A stretch of DNA of 64,000 bases, from contig JBLXEY010000001.1 in the NCBI GenBank assembly GCA_048262655.1, positions 806,001 to 870,000 on the forward strand, given 5' to 3'. Below, piece after piece: positions 24,516 to 33,183 of the stretch (within the stretch, counting starts at the first letter, position 1; every line of letters begins with the position of its first letter). The notes under the pieces are model-generated. The model ran no database searches. It was not told the origin of the DNA and worked only from the letters and a program-made list of their open reading frames with translations. Position numbers and translations under genes: made by a program. The DNA comes from JABMNT01 sp048262655. GTDB taxonomy: Bacteria; Pseudomonadota; Alphaproteobacteria; Rhodospirillales; Casp-alpha2.

Positions 24516-25601
24516 ATGAAACTACTTAAAACGGCCCTGGCTTCTGCTGGCACAGGCCTATTCATGATGGCCGCAGGTTTGCTGCCATTTTCCACGCCTT
24601 CCGTTGCCGCCGATAAGGGTTATGTCGGCATTGCCATGCCGACAAAATCATCATCACGCTGGATTTCAGACGGCAACAGCATGGTCGAACAGTTTGAAGC
24701 TGCCGGTTATAAGACGGACCTGCAATATGCAGAGGATGATATTCCTAACCAGTTGCAACAAATCGAGACGATGATCCTTAAGGGCGTCAATGTCCTGGTC
24801 ATTGCGGCAATTGATGGCACAACATTGTCTAACGCACTGCAGCAGGCTGCAGACTCGGGCATTAAAGTGATCGCTTATGACCGGTTGATCCGTGATTCAG
24901 GAAACGTCGATTACTATGCGACCTTTGATAACTTTCAAGTTGGCGTTATCCAAGCAACGTCCTTGGTCGATGCCCTTGGCCTTAAAGATGGAAAAGGCCC
25001 GTTCAACATCGAACTCTTCGGTGGCTCACCCGATGACAACAACGCTTTCTTCTTCTACGATGGCGCGATGTCGATCCTTCAGCCCTATATTGATAGCGGC
25101 AAGTTGGTCGTGCAAAGCAAACAAATGGGCATGAAGAAAGTTGGAACCCTTCGCTGGGACGGCGCTGTTGCACAGGCACGGATGGATAACCTATTAAGCG
25201 CCTTCTATACCGACAAGCGCGTCGATGCAGTACTGTCTCCCTATGATGGCCTGAGCATCGGCATTCTATCCTCCCTGAAAGGTGTCGGTTACGGCAGCGG
25301 TGATTTAAAGATGCCATATGTATCCGGGCAGGATGCGGAGATCCCTTCAGTAAAATCAATGCTTGCGGGCGAACAGTACTCGACTGTGTTTAAAGATACC
25401 CGCGAATTAGCGAAGGTTACCGTCGGTATGGTCGATGCCCTGCTTGGTGGCGGCACACCGGAAATTAACGATACAAAAACCTATAACAACGGTGTTAAAA
25501 TCGTGCCTTCCTATTTGTTGAAGCCGGTTGCTGTTGACGTCACAAACTGGGAAAAGGTTCTTCTCGGCAGTGGCTACTACAAGATGGATCAAATAAAGTA
25601 G
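24516..25601 (+). CDS. chvE: Multiple-monosaccharide ABC transporter binding protein ChvE
   Basis: The 361-residue periplasmic binding protein has a signal peptide of about 32 residues (cleavage near PSVAA) and a mature region starting GYVGIAMPTKSSSRWISDG, which is the ChvE/xylose-binding-type start. IAAIDGTTLSNAL, AYDRLIRDSGNVDYYATFDN and YVSGQDAEIPSVKSML are characteristic sugar-cleft segments. ChvE binds several aldoses, including glucose, galactose, arabinose and xylose. GGGAG lies 6 nt before the ATG. It heads the operon chvE-mmsA-mmsB-gguC, divergent from a LysR gene as in Agrobacterium. Confidence 0.9.
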   Translation: MKLLKTALASAGTGLFMMAAGLLPFSTPSVAADKGYVGIAMPTKSSSRWISDGNSMVEQFEAAGYKTDLQYAEDDIPNQLQQIETMILKGVNVLVIAAIDGTTLSNALQQAADSGIKVIAYDRLIRDSGNVDYYATFDNFQVGVIQATSLVDALGLKDGKGPFNIELFGGSPDDNNAFFFYDGAMSILQPYIDSGKLVVQSKQMGMKKVGTLRWDGAVAQARMDNLLSAFYTDKRVDAVLSPYDGLSIGILSSLKGVGYGSGDLKMPYVSGQDAEIPSVKSMLAGEQYSTVFKDTRELAKVTVGMVDALLGGGTPEINDTKTYNNGVKIVPSYLLKPVAVDVTNWEKVLLGSGYYKMDQIK

Positions 25602-25714
25602 AGTGATTGATGCGGGAGGGGCAGATCTTGTCTCTCCCGCCCTTTTCTATTCAAATCACAGATCCTTTCAAACACGGTTACTTTTTTGTCTGAAATGCAC
25701 AACACGGGGCACCC

Positions 25715-27244
25715 ATGACCACCATTCTCGAGATGCGAGATATATCCAAGACATTCCCCGGGGTTCATGCACTCAAGAACGTAAATCTAGAGGTGCAAAC
25801 CGGCGAAATACACGCCTTGGTTGGAGAAAATGGTGCGGGAAAATCGACCCTGATGAAGGTTCTCAGCGGGGTCTATCCTCACGGCGATTATACCGGTGAC
25901 ATTGTCTACAAGGGCGATGTCCAACGGTTCGGTGGGATTGCCGATAGTGAGTCAAAGGGTATTATCATTATTCACCAGGAACTGGCTTTAGTACCGCTGC
26001 TATCGATCGCTGAGAACTTGTTTCTTGGCAACGAACAAGCGACCAACGGTATTATTGACTGGTCAGAGACCTACAGAAAATCAGATTCCCTGCTGAAAAA
26101 GGTGGGCCTCAACGAACCTTCAAGCACTCTGATAACAAACCTCGGCGTAGGTAAACAGCAGCTAGTTGAAATCGCCAAAGCCTTATCCAAGGAAGTACAA
26201 CTTCTGATTCTGGACGAGCCAACGTCCAGCCTGAATGAAACAGATAGCAACGCATTGCTGGAGTTATTGCTCGAATTCAAACGCCAGGGAATAGCGTCCA
26301 TTTTGATTTCTCACAAACTCAACGAAATATCAAAAGTCGCAGATAAAATCACAGTTTTACGGGACGGTGAAACCGTCAGCACCTTGCTTTGCGAAGACAG
26401 CACAGATGAAATCGAGACACAGATCATTAAGGACATGGTCGGTCGAGAGCTCTCGGACCGTTTTCCGGCGCGCGATCCAAAGATTGGTGAAGTGCTGATG
26501 GAGGTCAAAGATTGGAACGCCTATCACCATATTCATGAAGACCGTCACCTCATAAAGGATATCAACTTCCATGTAAAAGCCGGTGAAATTGTTGGGATTG
26601 CCGGATTGATGGGTGCGGGCCGAACGGAACTCGCCATGAGCCTGTTCGGGCAATCCTATGGGCGCAACATCACGGGTGATGTTTTTTTACGAGGTCAAAA
26701 GGTTGATATCAGCACAATTGATAAAGCCGTCGAACTTGGCGTTTGCTACGTCACCGAAGACCGGAAAGAGTACGGCCTGGTCCTGAATGATCATATTAAG
26801 CACAATATCACACTCGCCAATCTCGAAGGCGTTTCCAGCGCGAACATCCTGGACGACAACCAAGAACGCCGCGTGGCCAATGATTTCAGGAAAAAGATAA
26901 ATATTCGCTGCTCGAGTATTTTGCAGGAAGTTGTCAATTTATCGGGTGGCAATCAGCAGAAAGTGGTTCTGGCAAAATGGCTATTTGCCGACCCCGATAT
27001 TCTGATACTCGACGAACCAACGCGCGGCATTGATGTCGGCGCCAAATATGAAATCTATTCGATCATTAACAAGCTGGCCGATGAGAGCAAAGGGGTACTG
27101 ATGATCTCATCCGAAATGCCCGAACTGCTGGGCATGTGTGATCGTATTTATGTGATGAACGAAGGCGCATTTGCAGGTGAACTCTCTGCGTCAGAAGCCT
27201 CTCAAGAAAAGATCATGCGAATGATCATTAAAGATAATGGGTAA
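25715..27244 (+). CDS. mmsA: Sugar ABC transporter ATPase MmsA/GguA (double ATPase)
   Basis: The 509-residue protein contains two fused ABC domains. The first has an intact Walker A, GENGAGKST, and a weak signature (LGVGKQQLVEIAKAL). The second has a degenerate P-loop, GLMGAGRTEL, but a good signature, LSGGNQQKVVLAKWL, and Walker B ILDEPTRGIDVGAK. This asymmetric arrangement is normal for sugar ATPases such as XylG, RbsA and GguA. It energises import of the sugars captured by ChvE. It overlaps the permease start by up to 8 nt, which suggests coupled translation. The gap to chvE is 113 nt. Confidence 0.92.
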   Translation: MTTILEMRDISKTFPGVHALKNVNLEVQTGEIHALVGENGAGKSTLMKVLSGVYPHGDYTGDIVYKGDVQRFGGIADSESKGIIIIHQELALVPLLSIAENLFLGNEQATNGIIDWSETYRKSDSLLKKVGLNEPSSTLITNLGVGKQQLVEIAKALSKEVQLLILDEPTSSLNETDSNALLELLLEFKRQGIASILISHKLNEISKVADKITVLRDGETVSTLLCEDSTDEIETQIIKDMVGRELSDRFPARDPKIGEVLMEVKDWNAYHHIHEDRHLIKDINFHVKAGEIVGIAGLMGAGRTELAMSLFGQSYGRNITGDVFLRGQKVDISTIDKAVELGVCYVTEDRKEYGLVLNDHIKHNITLANLEGVSSANILDDNQERRVANDFRKKINIRCSSILQEVVNLSGGNQQKVVLAKWLFADPDILILDEPTRGIDVGAKYEIYSIINKLADESKGVLMISSEMPELLGMCDRIYVMNEGAFAGELSASEASQEKIMRMIIKDNG

Positions 27245-28448
27245 CAACATGGAACAAGCACCAACGGTCGAACCACAAAAAGATCAGGAAAACTCAATTG
27301 GTCACTATTTAAAAGGCCACCTCAGGGAATATGGCCTGTTGCTGGCGTTGGTTGTGATTATGGGATCGTTCCAGATTATGACCGACGGGATTCTTTTAAA
27401 ACCCTTGAACATTACCAACCTAGTTCTGCAAAACAGCTATATCATTATCATGGCCGTCGGCATGTTACTGGTTATTGTCGCTGGGCATATTGACCTGTCC
27501 GTCGGCTCCGTTGTTGGTTTTATCGGCGGATTGGCTGCGGTGATGATGGTCGAATATGACTTCCATTTCATTCCAACGACAATTGTCTGTTTATTTGTCG
27601 GCGCGGCGATCGGCGCCATGCAGGGCTACTGGATCGCCTATTACAAAATACCGTCCTTTATTGTTACGTTGGCCGGTATGCTGGTCTTCAAAGGCTTGAC
27701 CCTTGCTCTGCTTGAGGGAAAATCCATCGGTCCCTTCCCGAAAACCTTTCAAAAGCTCAGTTCCGGCTTCATCCCTGATATTGCTGCCATTGATGGCATC
27801 CATGTGCTGACGGTCGCGCTGGGTGCTGCGGTCAGCCTTATCCTCGTTTACATGAACTATCGGAGCCGAGCCGCCCAGCAGAAACTGGCTTATGCGGACG
27901 AGCCCCAAATCTTCTTTTTATTGAAAAATGGCCTCATTCTGATCTCCATAAACTATTTCACCTATTTGATGTCGACCTATAAGGGCCTGCCTAACGTCCT
28001 CATTTTTATGGCGTTGCTGATTAGCGTCTACAGTTTCTTGGCCGCACGCACGACCATAGGACGGCGGATATACGCGCTTGGCGGCAATGAAAAAGCGGCC
28101 AAGTTATCGGGCATCAAAACCGAGCGCCTGACGTTCTTGACGTTCGCCAATATGGGGATGCTGGCCGCATTCGCCGGATTGGTTTTTGCAGCACGCCTCA
28201 ATACGGCGACGCCAAAAGCCGGGCTTGCCTTTGAACTGGATGTAATCGCCGCCGTATTCATCGGTGGTGCGTCGATGTCGGGTGGCGTTGGTAAAATCGT
28301 CGGTGCCGTGATTGGTGCGTTTATTATGGGCGTTATGAACAACGGCATGTCGATTATGAGCGTCGGTATTGACTATCAACAGGTTATCAAAGGGATGGTT
28401 CTTCTCGCAGCTGTCATTTTCGACGTTTACAACAAGAATAAATCATGA
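27237..28448 (+). CDS. mmsB: Sugar ABC transporter permease MmsB/GguB
   Basis: A 403-residue inner-membrane protein with about ten hydrophobic segments and the signature of the RbsC/XylH permease class: AGHIDLSVGSVVGFIGG early, TTIGRRIYALGGNEKAAKLS in the coupling region, and VIAAVFIGGASMSGGVGKI near the C-terminus. It forms the translocation path for monosaccharides with MmsA and ChvE. ATG 27237 overlaps the mmsA stop; an ATG at 27249 is an alternative with similar context. Length agrees with XylH-type proteins (about 390-400). Confidence 0.9.
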   Translation: MGNNMEQAPTVEPQKDQENSIGHYLKGHLREYGLLLALVVIMGSFQIMTDGILLKPLNITNLVLQNSYIIIMAVGMLLVIVAGHIDLSVGSVVGFIGGLAAVMMVEYDFHFIPTTIVCLFVGAAIGAMQGYWIAYYKIPSFIVTLAGMLVFKGLTLALLEGKSIGPFPKTFQKLSSGFIPDIAAIDGIHVLTVALGAAVSLILVYMNYRSRAAQQKLAYADEPQIFFLLKNGLILISINYFTYLMSTYKGLPNVLIFMALLISVYSFLAARTTIGRRIYALGGNEKAAKLSGIKTERLTFLTFANMGMLAAFAGLVFAARLNTATPKAGLAFELDVIAAVFIGGASMSGGVGKIVGAVIGAFIMGVMNNGMSIMSVGIDYQQVIKGMVLLAAVIFDVYNKNKS

Positions 28449-28467
28449 CGCAAAGCCGCTTCAGCCT

Positions 28468-29460
28468 ATGTTAATTTCGCAGATTTCAGGAACCGATGGG
28501 CGGGTTCATGTCGTAGCTCGAGACGGCACCGAAGCGTATATTGTTGAAAATGCAGCAAGTGTTTATGCGCTGGCACGTGAGGCAGCACATCACAACACGA
28601 CCCTGACTAAGGTCATCGGCCAACATGGGTTTGGCGCAGCCGTTGACCTGGAGGAGGTCTATGATCAAAACAGGATTTTGGTTCCGGTTACTCATGAGGA
28701 TGCGGCCCACTTATACGTTACCGGCACTGGACTTACCCATTATGCATCGGCAACGGCCCGCGATTTAATGCACCAGCAACCGTCGACTGACAATCAAAAT
28801 CACAAGACCGATTCCATGAAAATGTTTGATATGGGCATGGCAGATGGCAAGCCCGCCCCGGGCGACATCGGCATCCAGCCTGAGTGGTTTTTTAAGGGCA
28901 ACGGTAACACACTTGTTGCAACAGGCTATCCGTTGGCCTCACCTCAATTTGCAGGGAATGGGGGTGAAGAGCCGGAAATTGCCGGCATTTATATCATTGG
29001 TGGCGACGGCACCCCGTTTCGGATCGGTTATGCGTTAACCAATGAATTCTCTGATCACGTGATGGAGAATCAGAATTACCTCTATCTTGCTCACTCAAAA
29101 CTACGACAAACGGCAATCGGTCCGGAGATCCTGATCGGAGACCTGCCTCGCCATATTTCGGGACATTCTCGCATCATCCGTAATGGCACGATCAAATGGG
29201 ATAAACCGTTTGTGTCGGGCGAAGATAACATGACGCACTCACTTGCAAACCTGGAGCACCATCACTTCAAGTACGGACAGTTTCGACAACCAGGGGATAT
29301 TCATATCCATATGTTTGGATGCGCAATTCTGTCCTATTCCGATGGTTTCGTCGCCCGGGCGGGCGATATTTTCGAAATTGACGTTCCCGACTTCGGGCTT
29401 GCGCTTCGAAATGTCTTAAAGATCGCGGAACCGGAAAGCTTTGCCGTAAAAGCCCTCTAG
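28468..29460 (+). CDS. gguC: GguC/AraD1-family protein of the sugar operon
   Basis: This 330-residue protein matches the GguC/AraD1 group, a relative of the fumarylacetoacetase (FAH) fold: it contains QPEWFFKGNGNTLVATG, EEPEIAGIYIIGGDGTPFRIG and NEFSDHVMENQNYLYLAHSK, with acidic residues suited to divalent metal binding. FAH-fold enzymes hydrate, dehydrate or cleave keto acids, and AraD1 relatives act in pentose acid pathways. The ATG at 28468 gives the family N-terminus LISQISGTDG; the frame is open upstream within mmsB. It is the last gene of the operon, as in Agrobacterium chvE-gguABC. The exact reaction is not established by sequence. Confidence 0.8.
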   Translation: MLISQISGTDGRVHVVARDGTEAYIVENAASVYALAREAAHHNTTLTKVIGQHGFGAAVDLEEVYDQNRILVPVTHEDAAHLYVTGTGLTHYASATARDLMHQQPSTDNQNHKTDSMKMFDMGMADGKPAPGDIGIQPEWFFKGNGNTLVATGYPLASPQFAGNGGEEPEIAGIYIIGGDGTPFRIGYALTNEFSDHVMENQNYLYLAHSKLRQTAIGPEILIGDLPRHISGHSRIIRNGTIKWDKPFVSGEDNMTHSLANLEHHHFKYGQFRQPGDIHIHMFGCAILSYSDGFVARAGDIFEIDVPDFGLALRNVLKIAEPESFAVKAL

Positions 29461-29491
29461 ATGGACGATTGAACGTGCCCGTGGCTGTCAC

Positions 29492-30388
29492 CTAGATGGA
29501 AATGACGCGATTGCGTCCCCTGTCTTTCGCCTGATACAAAGCTTCATCGGCCCTCTTAAGAAGATCATCCAAGTGCTTGTCATCTTCTCTAAGTTCCGTA
29601 GCACCGATACTCATCGTAAAGGTTAATGCATAAGTATCCGTCTCAATGACAATTTTGTCGATTGCAACGCGAATCCGGTCTGCCAGCAAGCCGGCTTGCG
29701 AAACATCCGTTTCAGGCAATAAAACGGCAAATTCTTCCCCGCCCAAACGGCCAAGTGTATCTTCCCCGCGCAGGGTTTCTTCGATCACGCGTACGGTTTG
29801 AATCAGTGCCTCGTCACCAATATTATGGCCATATTTATCGTTAACAGATTTAAAATGGTCAATATCCAGCATGAGTACGGAGAACGCATGGTTATAGCGC
29901 TTACTCCTCAGAAGTTCGCTGTTCCCGGTCTCCATAAAATGACGTCGATTATACGCGCCCGTCAGTGGGTCCGTTGACGCCAACAATTCCAATTGCCGTG
30001 TTGCGGATTGAAGGTTCAAAATATTTGAAACGCGGGTACGAACAATTTGCGGCGAAATTGGTTTTCGAATAAAATCTGTCGCACCAATTTCAAGACCACG
30101 TTCTTCATCTTCATTGCTGCTGCTGGCCGTCAGAAACACAACAGGTATAGAGGCCGTTGTTTCATTCTCTTTTAGGCGCTTACAGACTTCATAGCCGTCC
30201 ATACCCGGCATCTGTACATCAAGAACAATTAAATCAGGCTTGATCTGCTCAATTTGTTGCAAGGCTTCAGCCCCCGACGTTTCAACAACGACGTCTCCAA
30301 ATGGGGCCAGTAAGGCAGATAAAAGCTGACGAATAAGACTGTCATCATCAACCACCAGTATTTTCGGAGTGGCACTCGCTTGACGCAT
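29492..30388 (-). CDS. Response regulator with GGDEF domain (diguanylate cyclase)
   Basis: This 298-residue protein combines an N-terminal receiver domain (acidic cluster VVDDDS, phospho-acceptor Asp57 in LIVLDVQMPGMDG, late Lys in FIRKPISPQ) with a C-terminal GGDEF domain. The active site reads GGEEF, and an inhibitory-site RxxD (RGED) lies five residues before it, so it should make cyclic di-GMP and be subject to product inhibition. It resembles PleD but has just one receiver. The start at 30388 follows a GAGG; the frame is open 16 codons further without a site. No cognate kinase is adjacent. Confidence 0.9.
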   Translation of the reverse strand: MRQASATPKILVVDDDSLIRQLLSALLAPFGDVVVETSGAEALQQIEQIKPDLIVLDVQMPGMDGYEVCKRLKENETTASIPVVFLTASSSNEDEERGLEIGATDFIRKPISPQIVRTRVSNILNLQSATRQLELLASTDPLTGAYNRRHFMETGNSELLRSKRYNHAFSVLMLDIDHFKSVNDKYGHNIGDEALIQTVRVIEETLRGEDTLGRLGGEEFAVLLPETDVSQAGLLADRIRVAIDKIVIETDTYALTFTMSIGATELREDDKHLDDLLKRADEALYQAKDRGRNRVISI

Positions 30389-30560
30389 ACACGGGACCTC
30401 AATGCAAATGTTGTTGGAAACGTGGAACGCGATCACATAGAGACAGCGGCCACCATTCTTAGTCTTTCAAGTCGTTTTAGAGCCAGATCAATGCACTATT
30501 GTAGATCGGGGACCCGGCCAGTCAAAACAATTGCACAATCGAGAAGGCCGGCGGTGGACT

Positions 30561-31196
30561 TTAGTTTTGAGTTTCAGCCTTTAGGGAGTCCGTTTTCTTT
30601 CTAAGTTCCTCAATAAGGCCGGAAACTTTGCCATTATTCTGGCGTACGATAGATCCAAAGTCTGATCTAAGTGTGCTGCTCATTGACGTTCCCTCAACCA
30701 CAACATCCAAAATTTTATAAATCTTACCATCCGTTCCGACACGCCAGTCAACACGAATGGGTTTAGCGCCACCCGGACGCTTGATCTCGGAGAACACGGT
30801 CACGGTTCTTTCATTTTCTTTCCGGGCGTTATTCAAACTCAACGCTTCACCGGCGTAATTACTGAACCGGTCGACATATGAAATCACCATTAAATCTTCA
30901 AATAATCCCAGGTATTCTGTCTTTTCACCGTCGGTTGCTTTGCGCCAGTGGCGACCAAGAACAAACTTACCGATCGATTTGACGGCAAAACTATCATTAA
31001 ACAGCACACGAAACCGGGTAACACGCTCTGACTTGGAAACATCTTTTGCCGTCAAAGATTGAATGGCTTGATCCGCTACCTGCTGGATGAACTCGCGTGA
31101 ACTGTCTTCAATGCCAACTGCGTTAGCATTGGTAGCGAGCCCGGAAATCAGAAACAGGCCAAGAACGGCCCCGATCACGCTAAACTTGCTTATCAT
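30561..31196 (-). CDS. MlaC/Ttg2D-family periplasmic lipid-binding protein (HpnM-like)
   Basis: The 211-residue protein has a signal peptide (cleavage expected after TNANA, residue 26) and the MlaC fold landmarks: FRVLFNDSFAVKSIGKFVLGRHWRKAT and later RVDWRVGTDGKIYKILDVVVEG. MlaC carries phospholipid across the periplasm between the MlaA outer-membrane complex and the MlaFEDB transporter. In hopanoid-producing bacteria the homologue HpnM is encoded with hopanoid genes, so hopanoid trafficking is an alternative role. It follows mlaA by 21 nt on the same strand and is surely cotranscribed. Confidence 0.87.
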   Translation of the reverse strand: MISKFSVIGAVLGLFLISGLATNANAVGIEDSSREFIQQVADQAIQSLTAKDVSKSERVTRFRVLFNDSFAVKSIGKFVLGRHWRKATDGEKTEYLGLFEDLMVISYVDRFSNYAGEALSLNNARKENERTVTVFSEIKRPGGAKPIRVDWRVGTDGKIYKILDVVVEGTSMSSTLRSDFGSIVRQNNGKVSGLIEELRKKTDSLKAETQN

Positions 31197-31217
31197 CTAT
31201 TTTCTCCGCGCCGGCTT

Positions 31218-32024
31218 TTAATCATCAACTCCTGGTACATCCAGAAAATCGAGGGTTATGTCAGCCTCTGCCTGATTATGATCCCAACCGTTGGAAATCT
31301 CATGAGACCGTCTTTGCCGGTATAGGCTACGGATTGACGCGTAGAAATCAAGCGAGGACTTCTCGACTTCGTTCAATATTTCGAGATTAAGCTCACGTTG
31401 GTTTACGGCATTCACCCCGGCGCGGGATAACGCGATTTCAGATCGATGACTGTTGGACGCCCACATGTTGAACGGATCCGTAAGAAGATCGACTACCAAA
31501 CCAACGCTATCGCGGGGGTTTGACGGACCAAATAGCGGCAACATCATGTAGGGTCCGGAAGGCACTCCCCATACCGCAAGTGTTTGGCCGAAATCTTCAT
31601 CTTGTGCTGGCACTCCTAGTTCGGCGGCAACATCTGCAAGCCCGAGCATACCCACCGTGGAATTCACCAAAAACCGGGCAATCGTCGCAACCGATTGGTC
31701 AAGATCTCCCTGAAGGACATTATTCAGCAATATAACCGGTGATCTTAGGTTGTTGAGAGCGTTGCTGATCCCCTTCCGCGGCGTCGCGGGAACGATATCA
31801 CGATATAATTCAGCGACGGGCTTTATGACCGAGCGATCAATCGACTGATTGACGGCAAAAATATTGCGGTTTAAGGGCTCTGCGGGATCATTGATCTGCA
31901 AATATTCTTCAACCGCCTCTCGATCCCCCGGATCTGGCATATTTGCGCAACCCGTGACAAGTAGCAGGGCACAGACCACCCACGCAACACCGCCGAAGCG
32001 TCTATGTTTGTTCGTCTCATACAT
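31218..32024 (-). CDS. mlaA: MlaA/VacJ-family outer-membrane lipoprotein
   Basis: The 268-residue protein is a lipoprotein: hydrophobic segment followed by LLVTGC, with lipid-modified Cys26. The body has the VacJ pattern NDPAEPLNRNIFAVNQ, ISNALNNLRSPVILLNNVLQG and WGVPSGPYMMLPLFGPSNPRD. MlaA removes mislocalised phospholipids from the outer leaflet and passes them to MlaC, the next gene. I start at ATG 32024; a TTG ten codons upstream is possible. No MlaFEDB genes are in this window. Confidence 0.9.
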   Translation of the reverse strand: MYETNKHRRFGGVAWVVCALLLVTGCANMPDPGDREAVEEYLQINDPAEPLNRNIFAVNQSIDRSVIKPVAELYRDIVPATPRKGISNALNNLRSPVILLNNVLQGDLDQSVATIARFLVNSTVGMLGLADVAAELGVPAQDEDFGQTLAVWGVPSGPYMMLPLFGPSNPRDSVGLVVDLLTDPFNMWASNSHRSEIALSRAGVNAVNQRELNLEILNEVEKSSLDFYASIRSLYRQRRSHEISNGWDHNQAEADITLDFLDVPGVDD

Positions 32025-32105
32025 GGCCGGATGGTGCCCGATTACGGTTACCAATTTCTTAACATCATGAGACTGAGTTCATTTCTCTTCTCCATATTAA
32101 TAAAG

Positions 32106-32125
32106 ACATAAAGATATCTTGATAT
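32106..32125. promoter_or_regulatory. Palindrome upstream of the ArsR-methyltransferase/met operon (probable operator)
   Basis: The site is centred on AAGATATCTT (32111-32120, a perfect 10-bp palindrome) and extends to 20 bp with two mismatches. A further GATATC follows directly (32121-32126). It lies 56 nt before the regulator start. ArsR-family dimers bind such AT-rich palindromes, and SahR-type regulators of methionine recycling are known to control met genes, so autoregulation in response to S-adenosylhomocysteine is the best guess. Confidence 0.55.
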
Positions 32126-32181
32126 CCTTATTTAAGGTAGGTTATAAAGCCAACGAGAATAACTTTGGCTGGAACCCTCAA

Positions 32182-33183
32182 ATGGATGACCTCCTTATCG
32201 CCCTTAAGGCGCTCGCTGAACCGACGCGACTTAGAATTATGGCTCTTTGCCTGAAAGGCGAATTGACCGTGAGCGAATTGGTTCGCATTCTCGGCCAAAG
32301 CCAGCCGCGAATCTCCAGACACCTTAAACTCATGACAGAGGCTGGTTTACTCCTGCGCATTCGCGAGGGTTCCTGGGTATTTCATCGGGCGGCCCGCGAT
32401 GGAACAGGTGCCGCCCTAACGGCGCAAATTTCAAATTTGATCCCAGTCCATGACGGCATGATCACCCGTGACATGGAGCGTCTGCAGGAAGTGAAGCAAA
32501 GCCGAACTGAAGCCGCCGCCGTTTATTTTAGAGAAATTGCCGCACAATGGAGTGAAATGAGATCCCTACATGTTGAGGAATCGGAAATCGACACCGCCAT
32601 TGTCGACGCCCTGGACTGGACCCGCATTTCTTCGATGATTGACCTTGGGACCGGAACCGGACACCTGCTTGAACGTCTTGGTCCAAATCTCGACATGGCA
32701 GAAGGAATCGACATGTCCCGAGAAATGCTGGCAATCGCCAGATCCAATCTGGAAGCGGCAGAGCTTCGTCATTGCCAGGTTCGGCAAGGCGACATATATC
32801 AGCTCCCCAATGCATCGGATAGTTTTGATCTTGCGGTCATTCATCAAGTTTTGCATTTCGTCGATGACCAGGACCAAGCTATTCGCGAAGCCGCTCGCGT
32901 TCTTAAACCGGGCGGTCAATTGGTCATCGTCGATTTTGCCCCCCATGGCATTGAAGCATTGCGAGAGAAAGACAACCATCGCCGCTTGGGGTTCTCCGAT
33001 GGTGAAGCCGAGAGTTGGTTTAAAGCGGGTGGGCTGATTGCAAAATCGAACACCAAACTCGCAGGTTCTCCTTTGACAGTCTGTATCTGGGTTGCGGAGA
33101 AGCCAACCCGGCATACCCCCACCTCCCTATCACCTCCCCTTCACCCAAGTTCGGCAGAGCAAGCCAGTGGAATATCTCAATGA
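32182..33183 (+). CDS. ArsR-family regulator fused to a SAM-dependent methyltransferase domain
   Basis: The 333-residue protein has an N-terminal winged helix (ALAEPTRLRIMALC, then SELVRILGQSQPRISRHLKLM at about 34-54) and a C-terminal class I methyltransferase-like domain with IDLGTGTGHLLERL as motif I and VHFVDD-type motif IV (here LHFVDDQDQAIREAARVLKPGG). No metal-sensing cysteine pair is seen, so it is not a metal sensor. The stop overlaps metF by 4 nt, giving the operon regulator-metF-metH. The methyltransferase-like domain probably senses SAM or SAH to control methionine synthesis, as for SahR-type regulators, and may have lost enzyme activity. The start follows loosely a GGAA; the frame is open to 32119. 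Confidence 0.88.
   Translation: MDDLLIALKALAEPTRLRIMALCLKGELTVSELVRILGQSQPRISRHLKLMTEAGLLLRIREGSWVFHRAARDGTGAALTAQISNLIPVHDGMITRDMERLQEVKQSRTEAAAVYFREIAAQWSEMRSLHVEESEIDTAIVDALDWTRISSMIDLGTGTGHLLERLGPNLDMAEGIDMSREMLAIARSNLEAAELRHCQVRQGDIYQLPNASDSFDLAVIHQVLHFVDDQDQAIREAARVLKPGGQLVIVDFAPHGIEALREKDNHRRLGFSDGEAESWFKAGGLIAKSNTKLAGSPLTVCIWVAEKPTRHTPTSLSPPLHPSSAEQASGISQ

Noticed and set aside
32055..32181. Cobalamin or SAM riboswitch before the met operon
   Set aside because: The leader is too short and lacks a B12-box or SAM-type stem pattern; a protein operator explains the palindrome better.
32566..33114. 182-codon minus-strand frame inside the ArsR-methyltransferase gene
   Set aside because: Antisense to a gene with two recognisable domains.
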